Below, in pieces: positions 43,520-52,792 of a DNA stretch of 64,000 nucleotides. The number at the start of each line of letters is the position of its first letter. Within the stretch, counting starts at the first letter, position 1. The notes beneath the pieces were generated by a model. The model was not told where the DNA came from and did no database searches. It worked only from the letters and a program-made list of their open reading frames with translations. A program made the position numbers and the translations under genes. Origin of the DNA: Buchananella sp. 14KM1171 (lineage in GTDB: Bacteria > Actinomycetota > Actinomycetes > Actinomycetales > Actinomycetaceae). Location: assembly GCF_041380365.1 (NCBI RefSeq), contig NZ_CP159981.1, forward strand, positions 62,001-126,000, written 5' to 3'.

Positions 43520-44599
43520 ATGAAGATTCGTTCGCCCCGAAGCAAAAGGCGACTCGCGTTGAGCGTCCTTGTTGGCGCGCTGGCGCTGGCTGTTTCCACG
43601 CCGGCAACCGCTGTGAGCGCACACAGCTCGCCCGTAGTTGATCAACAGGCATGCCTGCCGGCAGCGGCCGGGCACACCGATGCCAACGCGTTCGTATGTG
43701 ACCGCATGGCTGGCCCCAACCGGTATGCCACATCGAAGGCCGTGATGGAACACCCCGGGATCCCGTGGGGAACCACCACGGTGGTGGTAGTCAGCGGAGA
43801 CAACCCGTACGACGCCCTTTCTGCCACCACGTTTGCTAATGTGCTGAAGGCACCGATCCTGCTATCGCCTTCCCAGGGCTTGTCTCCAGAAACCCGCGCC
43901 GCGCTGCAAGCCGCCAAGGCCCGTGGGGTCACAGACGTGGTCGTCGTTGGTGGTTTCAGTTCACTGTCAGCCAGGGTTTCTGACCAAATCTCCGACATGG
44001 GACTCTTGTTGGAGCGCTACTACGGCGTGGACCGCTTCGACACCTCCGCGATGGTAGCGTTCAAAACCAGGCAGTACTACGAAGAAGCTGGCCAACTATT
44101 GAAGGGCGTGTTCTTCGCAGACGGCAGGAACTTCGCCGATTCCCTGGCTGCCGGGCCCGCTGCAGCCGCGCGCAACGGCATCTTGCTGCTGACGAACGGC
44201 TCATCGATGGTCTACCACATCAACGACTCCGTCTTAGACCTCGACGTTCCCATGTGGGCCATTGGCGGCAACGCGGCCAAGGCGGCGGCTCACCTCAACG
44301 CGACACCGGTGGTGGGAACCGACCGCTTCGACACCGCCGTGAAGGTGGCGCGCACGTTCTTCCCTTCCAGGACCCGTTGGGTTGCCGCGAATGGCGATTC
44401 CTACCCCGACGCGCTCTCCGGTGGCGCCCTGGCAGCACGACTGAACTCTCCCCTCCTGTTGACCAAGGCCAAGACCGTTCCGGGCGTCGTGCGCACCTAC
44501 CTGAATGAATCGACAGACGCAGAGGGCATCTATCTCCTTGGCGGCCTGAGCTCGATTTCCGAACCAACCCGTCGCCAGCTTTGCGAGGCCGCCAGATAA
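43520..44599 (+). CDS. Secreted CWB2-repeat protein 2
   Basis: 359 residues: signal peptide (LALSVLVGALALAVSTPATAV), then three CWB2 repeats opening RMAGPNRYATSKAVM, YYGVDRFDTSAMVAF and VGTDRFDTAVKVART. Unlike protein 1 it has a cysteine before the first repeat (FVCDRMAG) and one at the C-terminus (RRQLCEAAR), a pattern shared with protein 3 that could form a ring-closing disulfide. SD AGAAGGAGAG precedes the ATG. The closest relative is protein 3. Confidence 0.88.
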   Translation: MKIRSPRSKRRLALSVLVGALALAVSTPATAVSAHSSPVVDQQACLPAAAGHTDANAFVCDRMAGPNRYATSKAVMEHPGIPWGTTTVVVVSGDNPYDALSATTFANVLKAPILLSPSQGLSPETRAALQAAKARGVTDVVVVGGFSSLSARVSDQISDMGLLLERYYGVDRFDTSAMVAFKTRQYYEEAGQLLKGVFFADGRNFADSLAAGPAAAARNGILLLTNGSSMVYHINDSVLDLDVPMWAIGGNAAKAAAHLNATPVVGTDRFDTAVKVARTFFPSRTRWVAANGDSYPDALSGGALAARLNSPLLLTKAKTVPGVVRTYLNESTDAEGIYLLGGLSSISEPTRRQLCEAAR

Positions 44600-44629
44600 A
44601 TCCTGGACAAGCCGGTAGAAAGAAGGGAA

Positions 44630-45727
44630 ATGGCAATGAAATCTCGGTTCACATCGACGCGACGCACGTGCGCCCTTGGTGCGGTTATGTCCGCAGTTAC
44701 CAGCGCACTGGTTATTTCCTTGAGCGCGTCCCCGGCTGCCTTCGCGGGCTCGCGTGCCGACCAGCCTGACCCGCGCGGACCGCACCTCCCCTCTGCCTGT
44801 GAGGCGCCCGGGTTCACCTACAAGCGCCTGGCGGGGCCCAACCGCTACGCCACTTCCCAGGCGGTGATGGAGGAGGGGGCCGGCGCTTGGGGCAGGTTCG
44901 TGGTGGTGGCGAGCGGAGAGAATCCCTTCGACGCCCTGACGGCCACCCCGCTGGCGAACGCGCTCAAAGCCCCGCTACTGCTCTCACCCGCCGCCGGGCT
45001 CTCCGCAGAAACCCGCGCCGCCCTGCAGACCGCCAAGGAGCACGGCGCCAACTACGCCGTCCTGGTGGGCGGGCTGAACGCGCTCAGCCCCAGGGTGTTC
45101 AACCAGATCCAGGAAATGGGGTACCCCTCTCTGGTGCGCTATTTCGGCGATGACCGCTTCGATACCTCCGTCACCGTGGCGATCAAGACCGCGCAGATAT
45201 ACCAGGAGAACGGCCAGGAGGTGAAGGCCGTCTTCTTCGCCGACGGCACCAGCTTCGCCGATTCGCTGGCGGCAGGTCCGGCCGCAGCCACGCGCAACGG
45301 CCTGCTGTTCCTCACCAACGGCCCGGCGATGGTCTGGTACGTGGCCGAGGAGGCAGCCTCCTACGATCGACCCATGTGGGCCATCGGCGGGAACGCGGCC
45401 AAGGCGTCCACATCCATGGGAGCCCGGCCGGTAGTGGGCGCCGACCGGTTCGACACCGCCGCCCAGGTGGCCCGGACCTTCTTCCCGTCCACCACCAAGT
45501 GGCTGGTGGCCAACGGCTACACCTACCCGGACGCCCTGTCCGGGGGAGCGCTGGCCGCCAATCTGCGCAGCCCCATGCTCCTGACGAAGCACAACGGCGT
45601 ACCGGCGCCGCTGCTTAACTACCTGCGCTCCACTGGGCGGGCTACCGACCTGTTTGTGCTGGGCGGCCCCGGCTCGGTAAGCAGCTTCACCGAAAGGCGG
45701 CTGTGCGAGGCCCTGCTGCTGCCCTAG
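44630..45727 (+). CDS. Secreted CWB2-repeat protein 3
   Basis: 365 residues: signal peptide, then CEAPGF and three CWB2 repeats (RLAGPNRYATSQAVM, YFGDDRFDTSVTVAI, VGADRFDTAAQVART) and a terminal LCEALLLP. It is closely related to protein 2, including the terminal cysteines and the MWAIGGNAAKA segment before repeat three. AAGGGAA precedes the start; ATG 44630 and ATG 44636 are both possible, the second at better spacing. Only 30 nt separate it from protein 2, so the two are co-transcribed. Confidence 0.88.
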   Translation: MAMKSRFTSTRRTCALGAVMSAVTSALVISLSASPAAFAGSRADQPDPRGPHLPSACEAPGFTYKRLAGPNRYATSQAVMEEGAGAWGRFVVVASGENPFDALTATPLANALKAPLLLSPAAGLSAETRAALQTAKEHGANYAVLVGGLNALSPRVFNQIQEMGYPSLVRYFGDDRFDTSVTVAIKTAQIYQENGQEVKAVFFADGTSFADSLAAGPAAATRNGLLFLTNGPAMVWYVAEEAASYDRPMWAIGGNAAKASTSMGARPVVGADRFDTAAQVARTFFPSTTKWLVANGYTYPDALSGGALAANLRSPMLLTKHNGVPAPLLNYLRSTGRATDLFVLGGPGSVSSFTERRLCEALLLP

Positions 45728-45911
45728 CTCACGCGATTTCGGCCCGCCGTTTACCGCCGTCCGCTATTGCGCGCACCGATTGAGGTGCTCAATCGGCTTC
45801 CAGCCCATTTTCGCCCTGGCCGCCTGTAATGTGTCTAACAGACGACCAGGGCGCGCCCGGTGCCAGCAGAACGCATTTCCTGCCCCGCACTTTCCCGAAA
45901 AGGAAAACATC

Positions 45912-46148
45912 GTGAAGAGGAACGCTTTACGCAGTAGCCGAAAAGCGCTGCTCGGCGCCCTCGTAGGGGCGCTGACGATCTGCCTATCCGTGCCGGTGGT
46001 GGCGCTGGGCGTCGACTCCCCGCCGGAGGCGGAGGACCGCTACCTCCAGACCGTCGAGGACGCCGACGGCCTGATCGTCGTGGGTGGTTACCACTCCATT
46101 TCTCACCAGAGTGCGGAGAGCCTGCGTGAGTTCGCGCGCGTGCGTTAG
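45912..46148 (+). pseudogene. CWB2 remnant: signal peptide joined to the tail of a repeat
   Basis: 78 codons, in frame throughout. A good signal peptide (KALLGALVGALTICLSVPVV) joins directly to LIVVGGYHSISHQSAESLRE, which matches only the last third of the final CWB2 repeat. The three-repeat body is missing. This looks like an in-frame internal deletion of a sixth paralogue. AAAGGAA precedes the GTG, so it could still be translated into a short secreted peptide of about 50 residues. Confidence 0.75.
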
Positions 46149-46229
46149 TGCAGCGCGGTCGCCGGCCCCGGTGCGACCGCTTTTGCCGCTGCTTCGACCG
46201 GAGCGATGGTCCAGTTGAAAGGTAGTGAC

Positions 46230-47315
46230 ATGAAGACAATACGAGGCAGGGCCCGGGCTGCGTTGGCGGCCGCGTGCGGCCTGCTGGCCGCCACCTCATT
46301 CGCGCTCCTCGCCCCGGCGCCGGCCAGCGCCGCCGGGGCCGCACCGGCGGTTGACGCCGGCCACGCTTCGCCAGACGGTAAGGGCGAGGTGATGCCGGCC
46401 GCCAGCCCGTGGATCGAGCGCATCGCCGGCAATTCGCGCTACACCACCTCCAAGGCGATCTACTTCTCCCGTGCCTGGGACTACAAGTCGATCGTCCTGG
46501 CCTCCGGGGAGATCCCGTGGGACGCCCTGGCCGCCACCCCGCTCGCGGCCGCACTGGGGGCGCCCGTGGTGCTGACGACCCCCGGCTCCCTGCACCCGGC
46601 CGCGCGTGAGGTGCTGCTCAACGCTCGCACCGTCGGAGTGACGGACGTGCGACTGGCCGGGGGAACTGGTTCTCTCAGCCCTCGCGTGGAGGCGGAGGTC
46701 CGGGCGCTCGGATTCCAGCAGGTGAGCCGCCACTACGGCAGTGACCGCTACGAGACCGCCTCAGTCCTGGCCCACCAGACGCGCGCGGAGTACCTGTCCC
46801 AGGGCAAGCAATTCAACGCGGTCTTCTTTGTGGACGGCACCTCCGTCCCCGACGCCCTGGCCACCGGCCCGGCTGCCGCCCAAGAGAACGGCGCGATCCT
46901 CCTGACCGACGGAAGGCGGGTGCGCCCCGACATCCTGGGCAACGCGCAGAACTACGGCGTGCCCATGTACGCGGTGGGAGGCGCGGCCGTGGCGGCGCTG
47001 CGCGGGGTACACGTGGGCACCCTGGTGGGCGCGGATCGCTACGACACCGCCGTTCAGGTGGCACGCGCCTATGTCACCACCACCCGCCAGTTGGTGATCG
47101 CCAGCGGCGAGGACTTCCCCGACGCCCTCTCCGGCGGCGCGATGGCGGCCTACATAAACGGCGCCCTGGTGTTGACCAGGCCCAACCAGGTGCCGCCGCC
47201 CGTGCTGGACTACCTGGAACCGGGCCGTTTTCATTTCGCGCTGGTGACCGGCGGTCCCAAGTCTGTCTCCGGCCCCACCTTCAACCGCATCCGCGCCGAG
47301 ATTGGCGCCAACTGA
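46230..47315 (+). CDS. Secreted CWB2-repeat protein 4
   Basis: 361 residues: signal peptide ending near PAPASAAGA, then three CWB2 repeats (RIAGNSRYTTSKAIY, HYGSDRYETASVLAH, VGADRYDTAVQVARA). The DALAATPLAAALGAPVVL and DVRLAGGTGSLSPRVE segments are typical. It lacks the terminal cysteines of proteins 2 and 3. AAAGGT upstream of the ATG at 46230 serves as a modest SD. Confidence 0.88.
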   Translation: MKTIRGRARAALAAACGLLAATSFALLAPAPASAAGAAPAVDAGHASPDGKGEVMPAASPWIERIAGNSRYTTSKAIYFSRAWDYKSIVLASGEIPWDALAATPLAAALGAPVVLTTPGSLHPAAREVLLNARTVGVTDVRLAGGTGSLSPRVEAEVRALGFQQVSRHYGSDRYETASVLAHQTRAEYLSQGKQFNAVFFVDGTSVPDALATGPAAAQENGAILLTDGRRVRPDILGNAQNYGVPMYAVGGAAVAALRGVHVGTLVGADRYDTAVQVARAYVTTTRQLVIASGEDFPDALSGGAMAAYINGALVLTRPNQVPPPVLDYLEPGRFHFALVTGGPKSVSGPTFNRIRAEIGAN

Positions 47316-47355
47316 CGCGCACCGTGCAAACCGGCGCAGAAAGGGATTTAAGATC

Positions 47356-48456
47356 GTGAAGCTCAGAATGAAACGAGCCGGCATCGCACTGGCCACGGCT
47401 GCTGTGCTGGCCGGCGCCGTGGCTGCCTCCCCGGCGCTCGCCGGGCCGGCCGACCAGACGGGTGGGCCCACTGGCGGTGCCGTGCCCGTGACCGCCGTGG
47501 CGGCCGAGGTGACTCCCCTCCCACTGGACGGGCCCCCGCCCATCCCGCCCAGCGTCTTCGAACGTCTGGCGGGCCCGAACCGCTACGCCACCGCAGCGAA
47601 GGTGTTCGAGAAGGGGGATTGGGGCCCCGGTGTGGTGCTGGTGAGCGGGGAGAACCCCTACGACGCGCTGTCAGCGACCCCCTTGGCCGCCTACGGGTCG
47701 GCACCGCTCATCCTGACCCCCAGGGCCTCGCTCAGTCCCGAGAGCCGCCAGGCCCTCCTCAAGGCGAAGGCGAACGGCGCGGACGTAGTTCAGGTGGTCG
47801 GTGGAACGTCGTCCATCAGCGAGGCCGTGGAGAATCAGGTCAAGGCGTTGGGTTTCTCCGTCGTGGTTCGCCACGAGGGCATCGACCGGTACCAGACCGC
47901 GAAGATGATCACCGGCCTCCTCTACGACGCGCACATCAACCAGCACCAGAGCATGGGGCCGATCCTGTTCGTGGACGGCACCAACTTCGCCGACGCGCTG
48001 GCCGCAGGACCGGCGGCGGCCACCAAGGACGGCGCGATCATGTTGACGCGCGGCAGGACGCCACTCACCGCCCAGGAGCGGGCGTACCTTAACTCGCTGC
48101 ACGCGCCCAAGCATGCGATCGGTGGGGCGGCCGTGGCTGCCACGCAGGGCATCCACACCGAGCGCGTGGTGGGCACCGACCGCTACGACACGGCCGTTGA
48201 GGTGGCAAGCAAGTACTTCTACCGGCCGCGCACGGTGGTGATCGCTAGCGGGCTGGTGTTCCCCGACGCGCTCAGCGGTGGCGCATTCGCCGCGAACAAG
48301 AACGGCCCACTGGTGCTGACCCATCCCACCAGCGTGCCGCAGCCGCTGCGCGGTTACATCAACCCCTCGGAGTACGAGGAGATCTACGTGGTGGGTGGTC
48401 CTGGCTCCGTTTCGCAGCGCACCTTCTTGGAGCTGCTGCACGAGGCCAGTCACTGA
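47356..48456 (+). CDS. Secreted CWB2-repeat protein 5
   Basis: 366 residues: signal peptide (GIALATAAVLAGAVAASPAL), short Pro-rich linker and three CWB2 repeats (RLAGPNRYATAAKVF, HEGIDRYQTAKMITG, VGTDRYDTAVEVASK). VVGGTSSISEAVE in repeat one is encoded by a copy of the dispersed GGTGGAACGTCGTCCAT motif. GTG 47356 follows AAAGGGA; ATG 47368 is an alternative. It is 40 nt downstream of protein 4 and ends the array at a hairpin. Confidence 0.87.
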   Translation: MKLRMKRAGIALATAAVLAGAVAASPALAGPADQTGGPTGGAVPVTAVAAEVTPLPLDGPPPIPPSVFERLAGPNRYATAAKVFEKGDWGPGVVLVSGENPYDALSATPLAAYGSAPLILTPRASLSPESRQALLKAKANGADVVQVVGGTSSISEAVENQVKALGFSVVVRHEGIDRYQTAKMITGLLYDAHINQHQSMGPILFVDGTNFADALAAGPAAATKDGAIMLTRGRTPLTAQERAYLNSLHAPKHAIGGAAVAATQGIHTERVVGTDRYDTAVEVASKYFYRPRTVVIASGLVFPDALSGGAFAANKNGPLVLTHPTSVPQPLRGYINPSEYEEIYVVGGPGSVSQRTFLELLHEASH

Positions 48457-48472
48457 CCGCCCGCAACCGCGA

Positions 48473-48504
48473 GGCCCGCGTCCCTTCTTGCTGGGGCGCG
48501 GGCC
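48473..48504 (+). terminator. Hairpin terminator after the CWB2 array
   Basis: GGCCCGCGTCCC (48473-48484) pairs with GGGGCGCGGGCC (48493-48504), with one T-G wobble and an 8-nt loop. Confidence 0.6.
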
Positions 48505-48589
48505 GCGTCGCGTGAGCGGGGTGGCCGGGCGGGCAGGCGGGGCGGGCCTGCGGCAGGGTGCGAGTGGCCGGGCGGGAATAAGGCAGGCC

Positions 48590-48595
48590 TAGAAT
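48590..48595 (+). promoter_or_regulatory. -10 box of a leaderless promoter (pentapeptide protein 1)
   Basis: TAGAAT lies 6 nt before the GTG start, with no SD. Confidence 0.5.
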
Positions 48596-48601
48596 TCGCG
48601 T

Positions 48602-50197
48602 GTGCGCAAGGTAGCGAAAGTGCTGTTGGGGGTGGTGGTAACGCCCCTGGTGGCACTGGTGCTGCTGTTCTTTCAGTTCCTGCAATACGGGATGCCGCGC
48701 CTGCGCCGCGCCGTGCTCACGCGCAGCCAGCAGGCCGCCACCCGGATCGGTGGCGCGCACCTGGCTGCAGCCGCCTTGTTGTGGGCGCCGGGACCGGCCT
48801 GGCGAGGCTGGCGGGCGGCGAGCTGGCCTTGGTGGGACGACGTTGCCGCCTGGCCGCTCCTGCTACAGACGCTGGTTTGCCTGGTGCTGGTGGTCGGCGC
48901 GCTGTGGTGGCTTGGGCAGGCCGGGCTCTGGCGGCGCCTGGGACTGTGGCTGCACGGCGGGCCAGTTGCACGTGCATTTGGTGGGCCGGTGCTGCGGCGC
49001 GCACGCCACCGCGAGGTGCTGGCCCGGATCGAGCGGGCCGCGCTTGGTTTGGGCGCGCCCGAGGAGGATGCGCGGCTCGAAGCGGTGCGCGCGCTGGGGG
49101 AGTTGGCCGACTTACACCGGGGCGTCTACAAGCAGCGCGTCGTGGACGCGCTGTGCGGCTACCTGCGGGGGAGCGGGGTAAAGGCGTCGGAGGTGGCGAG
49201 GCGGTCGGACGAGGCGTCGGGAGCGTCGGAGGTGGCGGCCGGGGCTGCCCGCGAAGGGGCACCCGCCACGGCGGCGCACGACGAGGCGGCTGCTGAGACC
49301 CAGCGGGCGGTCCTGGAGCTCATCTCCACCCACCTGCGCGCACCTGCCAAGACGTCCTGGAGCGCATGCTGCTTCGATCTCACCGGCGCAGTGCTCACCG
49401 CCCCCGTGGAGTTCGAGCGCTGCGAGTTCTTTGCCCCCGTTTCCTTTGCAGGCGCGGAGTTGCAGGGGAACGCGAACTTCTCCCGTGCAAGGTTCTGGCG
49501 GGGCGCGGACTTCACCAGCGCGGAGTTTGGCGGTCACACCAAGTTCGTGCTGGCGCGGTTCCCGGCCAGGACCGGTTTTGCCGGGGCGGCCTTCCGCGCC
49601 AGCTGCGACTTCACCGCCGCGATGCTGGCGGAGGGGGCTGACTTCGCCGGGCTCACCGTACAGGGTGGGTTTTCCTGCACGAACGCCTTGCTGGGCCGCG
49701 GCGCGAGCTTTGCCGGGGCGCGCTTTGCGGACACGGCGGAGTGCTCCGGGGCCGGTTTCGGGGCGCGGGCCAACTTCCGGGGCTGTGCGTTTGCCTCCTT
49801 CACTTCCTTTGACGGCAGCCGCTTCGGGGCCGGGGCCGACTTTGACGGCGCGGAGTTTGCGCGCGGGGTGGACTTCTTCTCCGCTAGCTTTGGTGAGAAC
49901 GCGAGCTTTGCGGGCGTGATGTTCGGGGCGGACCCGAACGCGACGGTTCCCCGCTACATGGATGATGCCTTCCACACCGGTGTGCGCTTTTCCACGGCTA
50001 CCTTTGGGCCCGGGGCTACCTTCCAGGGCGCCCGCTTCACCGGCGAGGCGGTCTACGCGGGGGCGAGTTTCCGCCGCCCGCCTCGGTTTGACGGCGCGCT
50101 CTTTGAGGGACCCGTCTACGCCGACCGCACCAAGCACGCCCGCCAGAACTGGTTTGCGGGCGCGGTCTTTTCCAATCCCGCCAATCGGCCTGAGTAG
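48602..50197 (+). CDS. Membrane pentapeptide-repeat protein 1
   Basis: 531 residues. Hydrophobic helices at about 5-27, near 50-65 and 92-107 anchor it; then a helical segment EEDARLEAVRALGELADLHR with VYKQRVVDALCGYLRG, a low-complexity linker, a second helix (TQRAVLELISTHL), a WSACCFDLTGAV entry motif and a long right-handed beta-helix of A(D/N)F-type pentapeptide repeats (FAGAELQGNANFSRARFWRG onward). The order matches three other genes in this island. The role of such proteins is unknown; soluble pentapeptide proteins of the Qnr/MfpA type mimic DNA, but these carry membrane anchors. GTG 48602 follows TAGAAT at leaderless spacing. Confidence 0.82.
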   Translation: MRKVAKVLLGVVVTPLVALVLLFFQFLQYGMPRLRRAVLTRSQQAATRIGGAHLAAAALLWAPGPAWRGWRAASWPWWDDVAAWPLLLQTLVCLVLVVGALWWLGQAGLWRRLGLWLHGGPVARAFGGPVLRRARHREVLARIERAALGLGAPEEDARLEAVRALGELADLHRGVYKQRVVDALCGYLRGSGVKASEVARRSDEASGASEVAAGAAREGAPATAAHDEAAAETQRAVLELISTHLRAPAKTSWSACCFDLTGAVLTAPVEFERCEFFAPVSFAGAELQGNANFSRARFWRGADFTSAEFGGHTKFVLARFPARTGFAGAAFRASCDFTAAMLAEGADFAGLTVQGGFSCTNALLGRGASFAGARFADTAECSGAGFGARANFRGCAFASFTSFDGSRFGAGADFDGAEFARGVDFFSASFGENASFAGVMFGADPNATVPRYMDDAFHTGVRFSTATFGPGATFQGARFTGEAVYAGASFRRPPRFDGALFEGPVYADRTKHARQNWFAGAVFSNPANRPE

Positions 50198-50319
50198 GAA
50201 ATCGCGCGCGTTGCGCGCTTATCAGAACGCCGGTGGAAATAGGCTTGGGGGAGCGCGAGCCGCCGGCGACCATATTGCCCGGTGGCTAAGCAACGGGGCG
50301 GCGCGATGAGGAGGAAGAG

Positions 50320-51231
50320 ATGCGCAACGTCGTGCTGCATGGGCCGGGCGAAGCAATCGAGGTACCGAACATCGCGGTCGGTTGCATGCGGATTAACGAG
50401 TTGGACGACGCCGGGCGCCGGGCGTTTGTGGATAGCGCGCTGGAGAGCGGGCTGACGTTCTTTGACCACGCGGATATTTACGGCGGGGCACGGCACGTTT
50501 GCGAGGAGCTGTTTGGGGCCGTGGGTGTGGAGCGCGAGGCCGTGCAGTTGCAGACCAAGACGGGGATTAGGCCGGGATTTTACGACTCGTCGTACGAGCA
50601 CATTGTGCGCAGCGTGGAGGAATCCCTGGTGGCGCTGCGCACCGATTACGTGGATGTGCTGTTGATTCACCGGCCCGACGTGTTGGCGGACGCCGATGAG
50701 ATCGAGCGGGCGTTTGAGGACCTGTACGCGGCCGGGAAGGTGCGGGCCTTTGGTGTGTCTAACCACAATGCGCGGCAGATGAGGTCGCTGGAGTCTAAGT
50801 GGGTGGCGGCCAACCAGGTGCAGTTCTCGCTGGCGCACCCGGCGCTGGTGGCGGCGCACCTGACGGTGAACATGCTGTCCACGGAGTTGTCGCCGTCGCG
50901 GGACGCGGGGCTGCTGGAGGCGGCGCGGGAGGACGGCGTGGTGCTCCAGGCGTACTCGCCGTACATGGACACCAAGCGGTGGCGCACCTTCATGGGGGAT
51001 CGGGAAAACTGGGGCAAGCTCAACGAGGTCATCGAGCGCCTGGCTGGCGAGTACGGCGTGGCGCCGGAGGCTATCCCGGCGGCGTGGATCCTGCGGGTCG
51101 GCGGCACCCAGGTGGTCACCGGCACCACCAAGGGTGAGCGGCTGGCGCGAATCGCGGCGGCCAGCGATTTGGAGCTGAGCCGGGAGCACTTCTACGAGCT
51201 CTACCGCGCAGCAGGCCACGTGCTGCCGTGA
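50320..51231 (+). CDS. Aldo/keto reductase
   Basis: A 303-residue (beta/alpha)8 NAD(P)H-dependent reductase of the YdhF group. It keeps FFDHADIYGG with the catalytic Asp and Tyr, TKTGIRPG with the Lys, LLIHRPD with the His, AFGVSNHN and QVQFSLAHP. The substrate cannot be inferred. GAGGAGGAAGAG precedes the ATG. It sits alone between two pentapeptide-repeat genes and does not obviously belong with them. Confidence 0.9.
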   Translation: MRNVVLHGPGEAIEVPNIAVGCMRINELDDAGRRAFVDSALESGLTFFDHADIYGGARHVCEELFGAVGVEREAVQLQTKTGIRPGFYDSSYEHIVRSVEESLVALRTDYVDVLLIHRPDVLADADEIERAFEDLYAAGKVRAFGVSNHNARQMRSLESKWVAANQVQFSLAHPALVAAHLTVNMLSTELSPSRDAGLLEAAREDGVVLQAYSPYMDTKRWRTFMGDRENWGKLNEVIERLAGEYGVAPEAIPAAWILRVGGTQVVTGTTKGERLARIAAASDLELSREHFYELYRAAGHVLP

Positions 51232-51307
51232 AGGGCGCGAGTAGCGGGCGTTCGGGGAGAAAGGCAACGTCACCTGATGGTTTCTCGAGTCTTCTCGCTT
51301 TCGTTGG

Positions 51308-51313
51308 TATAAC
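51308..51313 (+). promoter_or_regulatory. -10 box of a leaderless promoter (pentapeptide protein 2)
   Basis: TATAAC lies 6 nt before the ATG at 51320, with no SD. Confidence 0.5.
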
Positions 51314-51319
51314 CGTCTC

Positions 51320-52792
51320 ATGACTAGGGACGGGTACCACGCTGGTTCCGGTTCTGAGTGGGCCGACAAAACCAGTGAAGAAAAGGAACGCATCTTCAGG
51401 GCAAAGTTGGCTGCCCTCAAAGCGCAAACTGAGCCAGCGAGGCGCCGTGTAGCTTCGCTCCTTGCTCCCCTCGACTTCCTAGTGCGGCTCTACATGTATC
51501 TCTTCCGGGCAACGCTGAGGCATCTGAAAGCCTGGTTTCACAGATGGCCGCTGTTTCTCGTCATAGCCTTCTGGGTAACAGTTGGCCTTAGCGCTCTCAC
51601 GGGATTGTTTGGCCTTTGGGCATACAACTCCGCGACGGCAAACTCTCCTACAGGCAGTCCACAGGCCATCAAGAAAGCGTGTTTCGACGCTGCAAACGGA
51701 TTCGTTGCAAACCTCCAGTGCGTGTGGAAGACAGCAGGAGCGGGTCCAGACACCTACGAAGCAATGAAGCTTGCGCTCGCCGTCATCGGTGGAATAGGTG
51801 GAGTCGCATTCCTCGTAATCAAGTACCGCACGCGTGCATCGCAGGAACGCGAAGAGGCTCGGGCAGATAGACGGGAGGCCGAAGCGCAGCTCGTAGCAGC
51901 TGTAGAGCAACTCGGCTCGGAGTTTCCCCAAGTTCGAATCGCGGGCGTTTATGCACTGGCCGACGTTGCAGACGCTTACCTGGGCGACTACAAGCAGCGC
52001 GTAGTGAACATACTCTGCGGCTATCTGCGCACCACGCGGGGCAAGTTTGTTGAGCGCAAGGCAGAAAAGGATATGGTTGAGAATGCCGATGTAAAGACCG
52101 GAGGTTCAAAAGCACAAAGATTCTACGAATCCGACGACGGGCCAGTTGAGTCAACTATCCTCGAGGTTCTCGCGTCTCACTTACACAAACAGGACGCTGC
52201 CGACACTCAGGCCGCCACAGCAGAGGCCACGCCTTCATGGAGCGAGTGCCAGTTTGATCTACACGGCGCATGCTTCATCGAACCACTAAACTTCAAATCC
52301 AGAATCTTCATCGGTGACATCACATTCAAAGAATGCCATTTTGCGCGTGAAGTAAGTTTCAGCGGCAGCATCTTCACCGGCTGGGCCAGATTCGACGGCA
52401 GCACCTTCACCGGCAGGGCCAGATTCCACGGCAGCACCTTCAACGACTGGGCCATCTTCTACGACAGCACCTTCAACGACGAGGCCAGCTTCGACGGCAG
52501 CACCTTCCGCAGGCAGGCCAGCTTCAACCGCAGCACCTTCAAGGGCGAGGTAACCTTCGACGGCAGCACCTTCAAGGGCGGGGCCAGCTTCTACGCCAGC
52601 ACCTTCAACGACGAGGCCAGCTTCGACGGCAGCACCTTAACCGGCAGGGCCAGATTCGACGACAGCGCCTTCAACCGGAGGGCACAAGACGCGTACATTA
52701 ACACTCACGGGCACTCCCCGTTTGGTCCACTTCTTCCGGCAGGCGCTGAGCTACCGCTCGGCGCCCGGTGGGACGATGACCCCGCGCCTTAG
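51320..52792 (+). CDS. Membrane pentapeptide-repeat protein 2
   Basis: 490 residues. A charged N-terminal region with a predicted coiled coil (EEKERIFRAKLAALKAQTE) is followed by two helices (about 76-100 and 152-172), a second charged helix (ASQEREEARADRREAEAQ) and the shared block VRIAGVYALADVADAY with YKQRVVNILCGYLRT, then VESTILEVLASHL, PSWSECQFDLHGA and a pentapeptide beta-helix. The helix is unusually regular: about ten near-identical 10-residue units of the form FDGSTFxxxA, encoded by 30-bp DNA repeats. Base composition is lower in GC in the first half than in neighbouring housekeeping genes, suggesting transfer. An IS element begins 94 bp downstream. Confidence 0.82.
   Translation: MTRDGYHAGSGSEWADKTSEEKERIFRAKLAALKAQTEPARRRVASLLAPLDFLVRLYMYLFRATLRHLKAWFHRWPLFLVIAFWVTVGLSALTGLFGLWAYNSATANSPTGSPQAIKKACFDAANGFVANLQCVWKTAGAGPDTYEAMKLALAVIGGIGGVAFLVIKYRTRASQEREEARADRREAEAQLVAAVEQLGSEFPQVRIAGVYALADVADAYLGDYKQRVVNILCGYLRTTRGKFVERKAEKDMVENADVKTGGSKAQRFYESDDGPVESTILEVLASHLHKQDAADTQAATAEATPSWSECQFDLHGACFIEPLNFKSRIFIGDITFKECHFAREVSFSGSIFTGWARFDGSTFTGRARFHGSTFNDWAIFYDSTFNDEASFDGSTFRRQASFNRSTFKGEVTFDGSTFKGGASFYASTFNDEASFDGSTLTGRARFDDSAFNRRAQDAYINTHGHSPFGPLLPAGAELPLGARWDDDPAP
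52370..52680 (+). repeat. 30-bp tandem repeats in pentapeptide protein 2
   Basis: About ten units of 30 bp whose core is TTCGACGGCAGCACCTTC followed by a variable 12 bp. Each encodes two pentapeptides. Slippage would add or remove beta-helix coils in frame. Confidence 0.8.
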
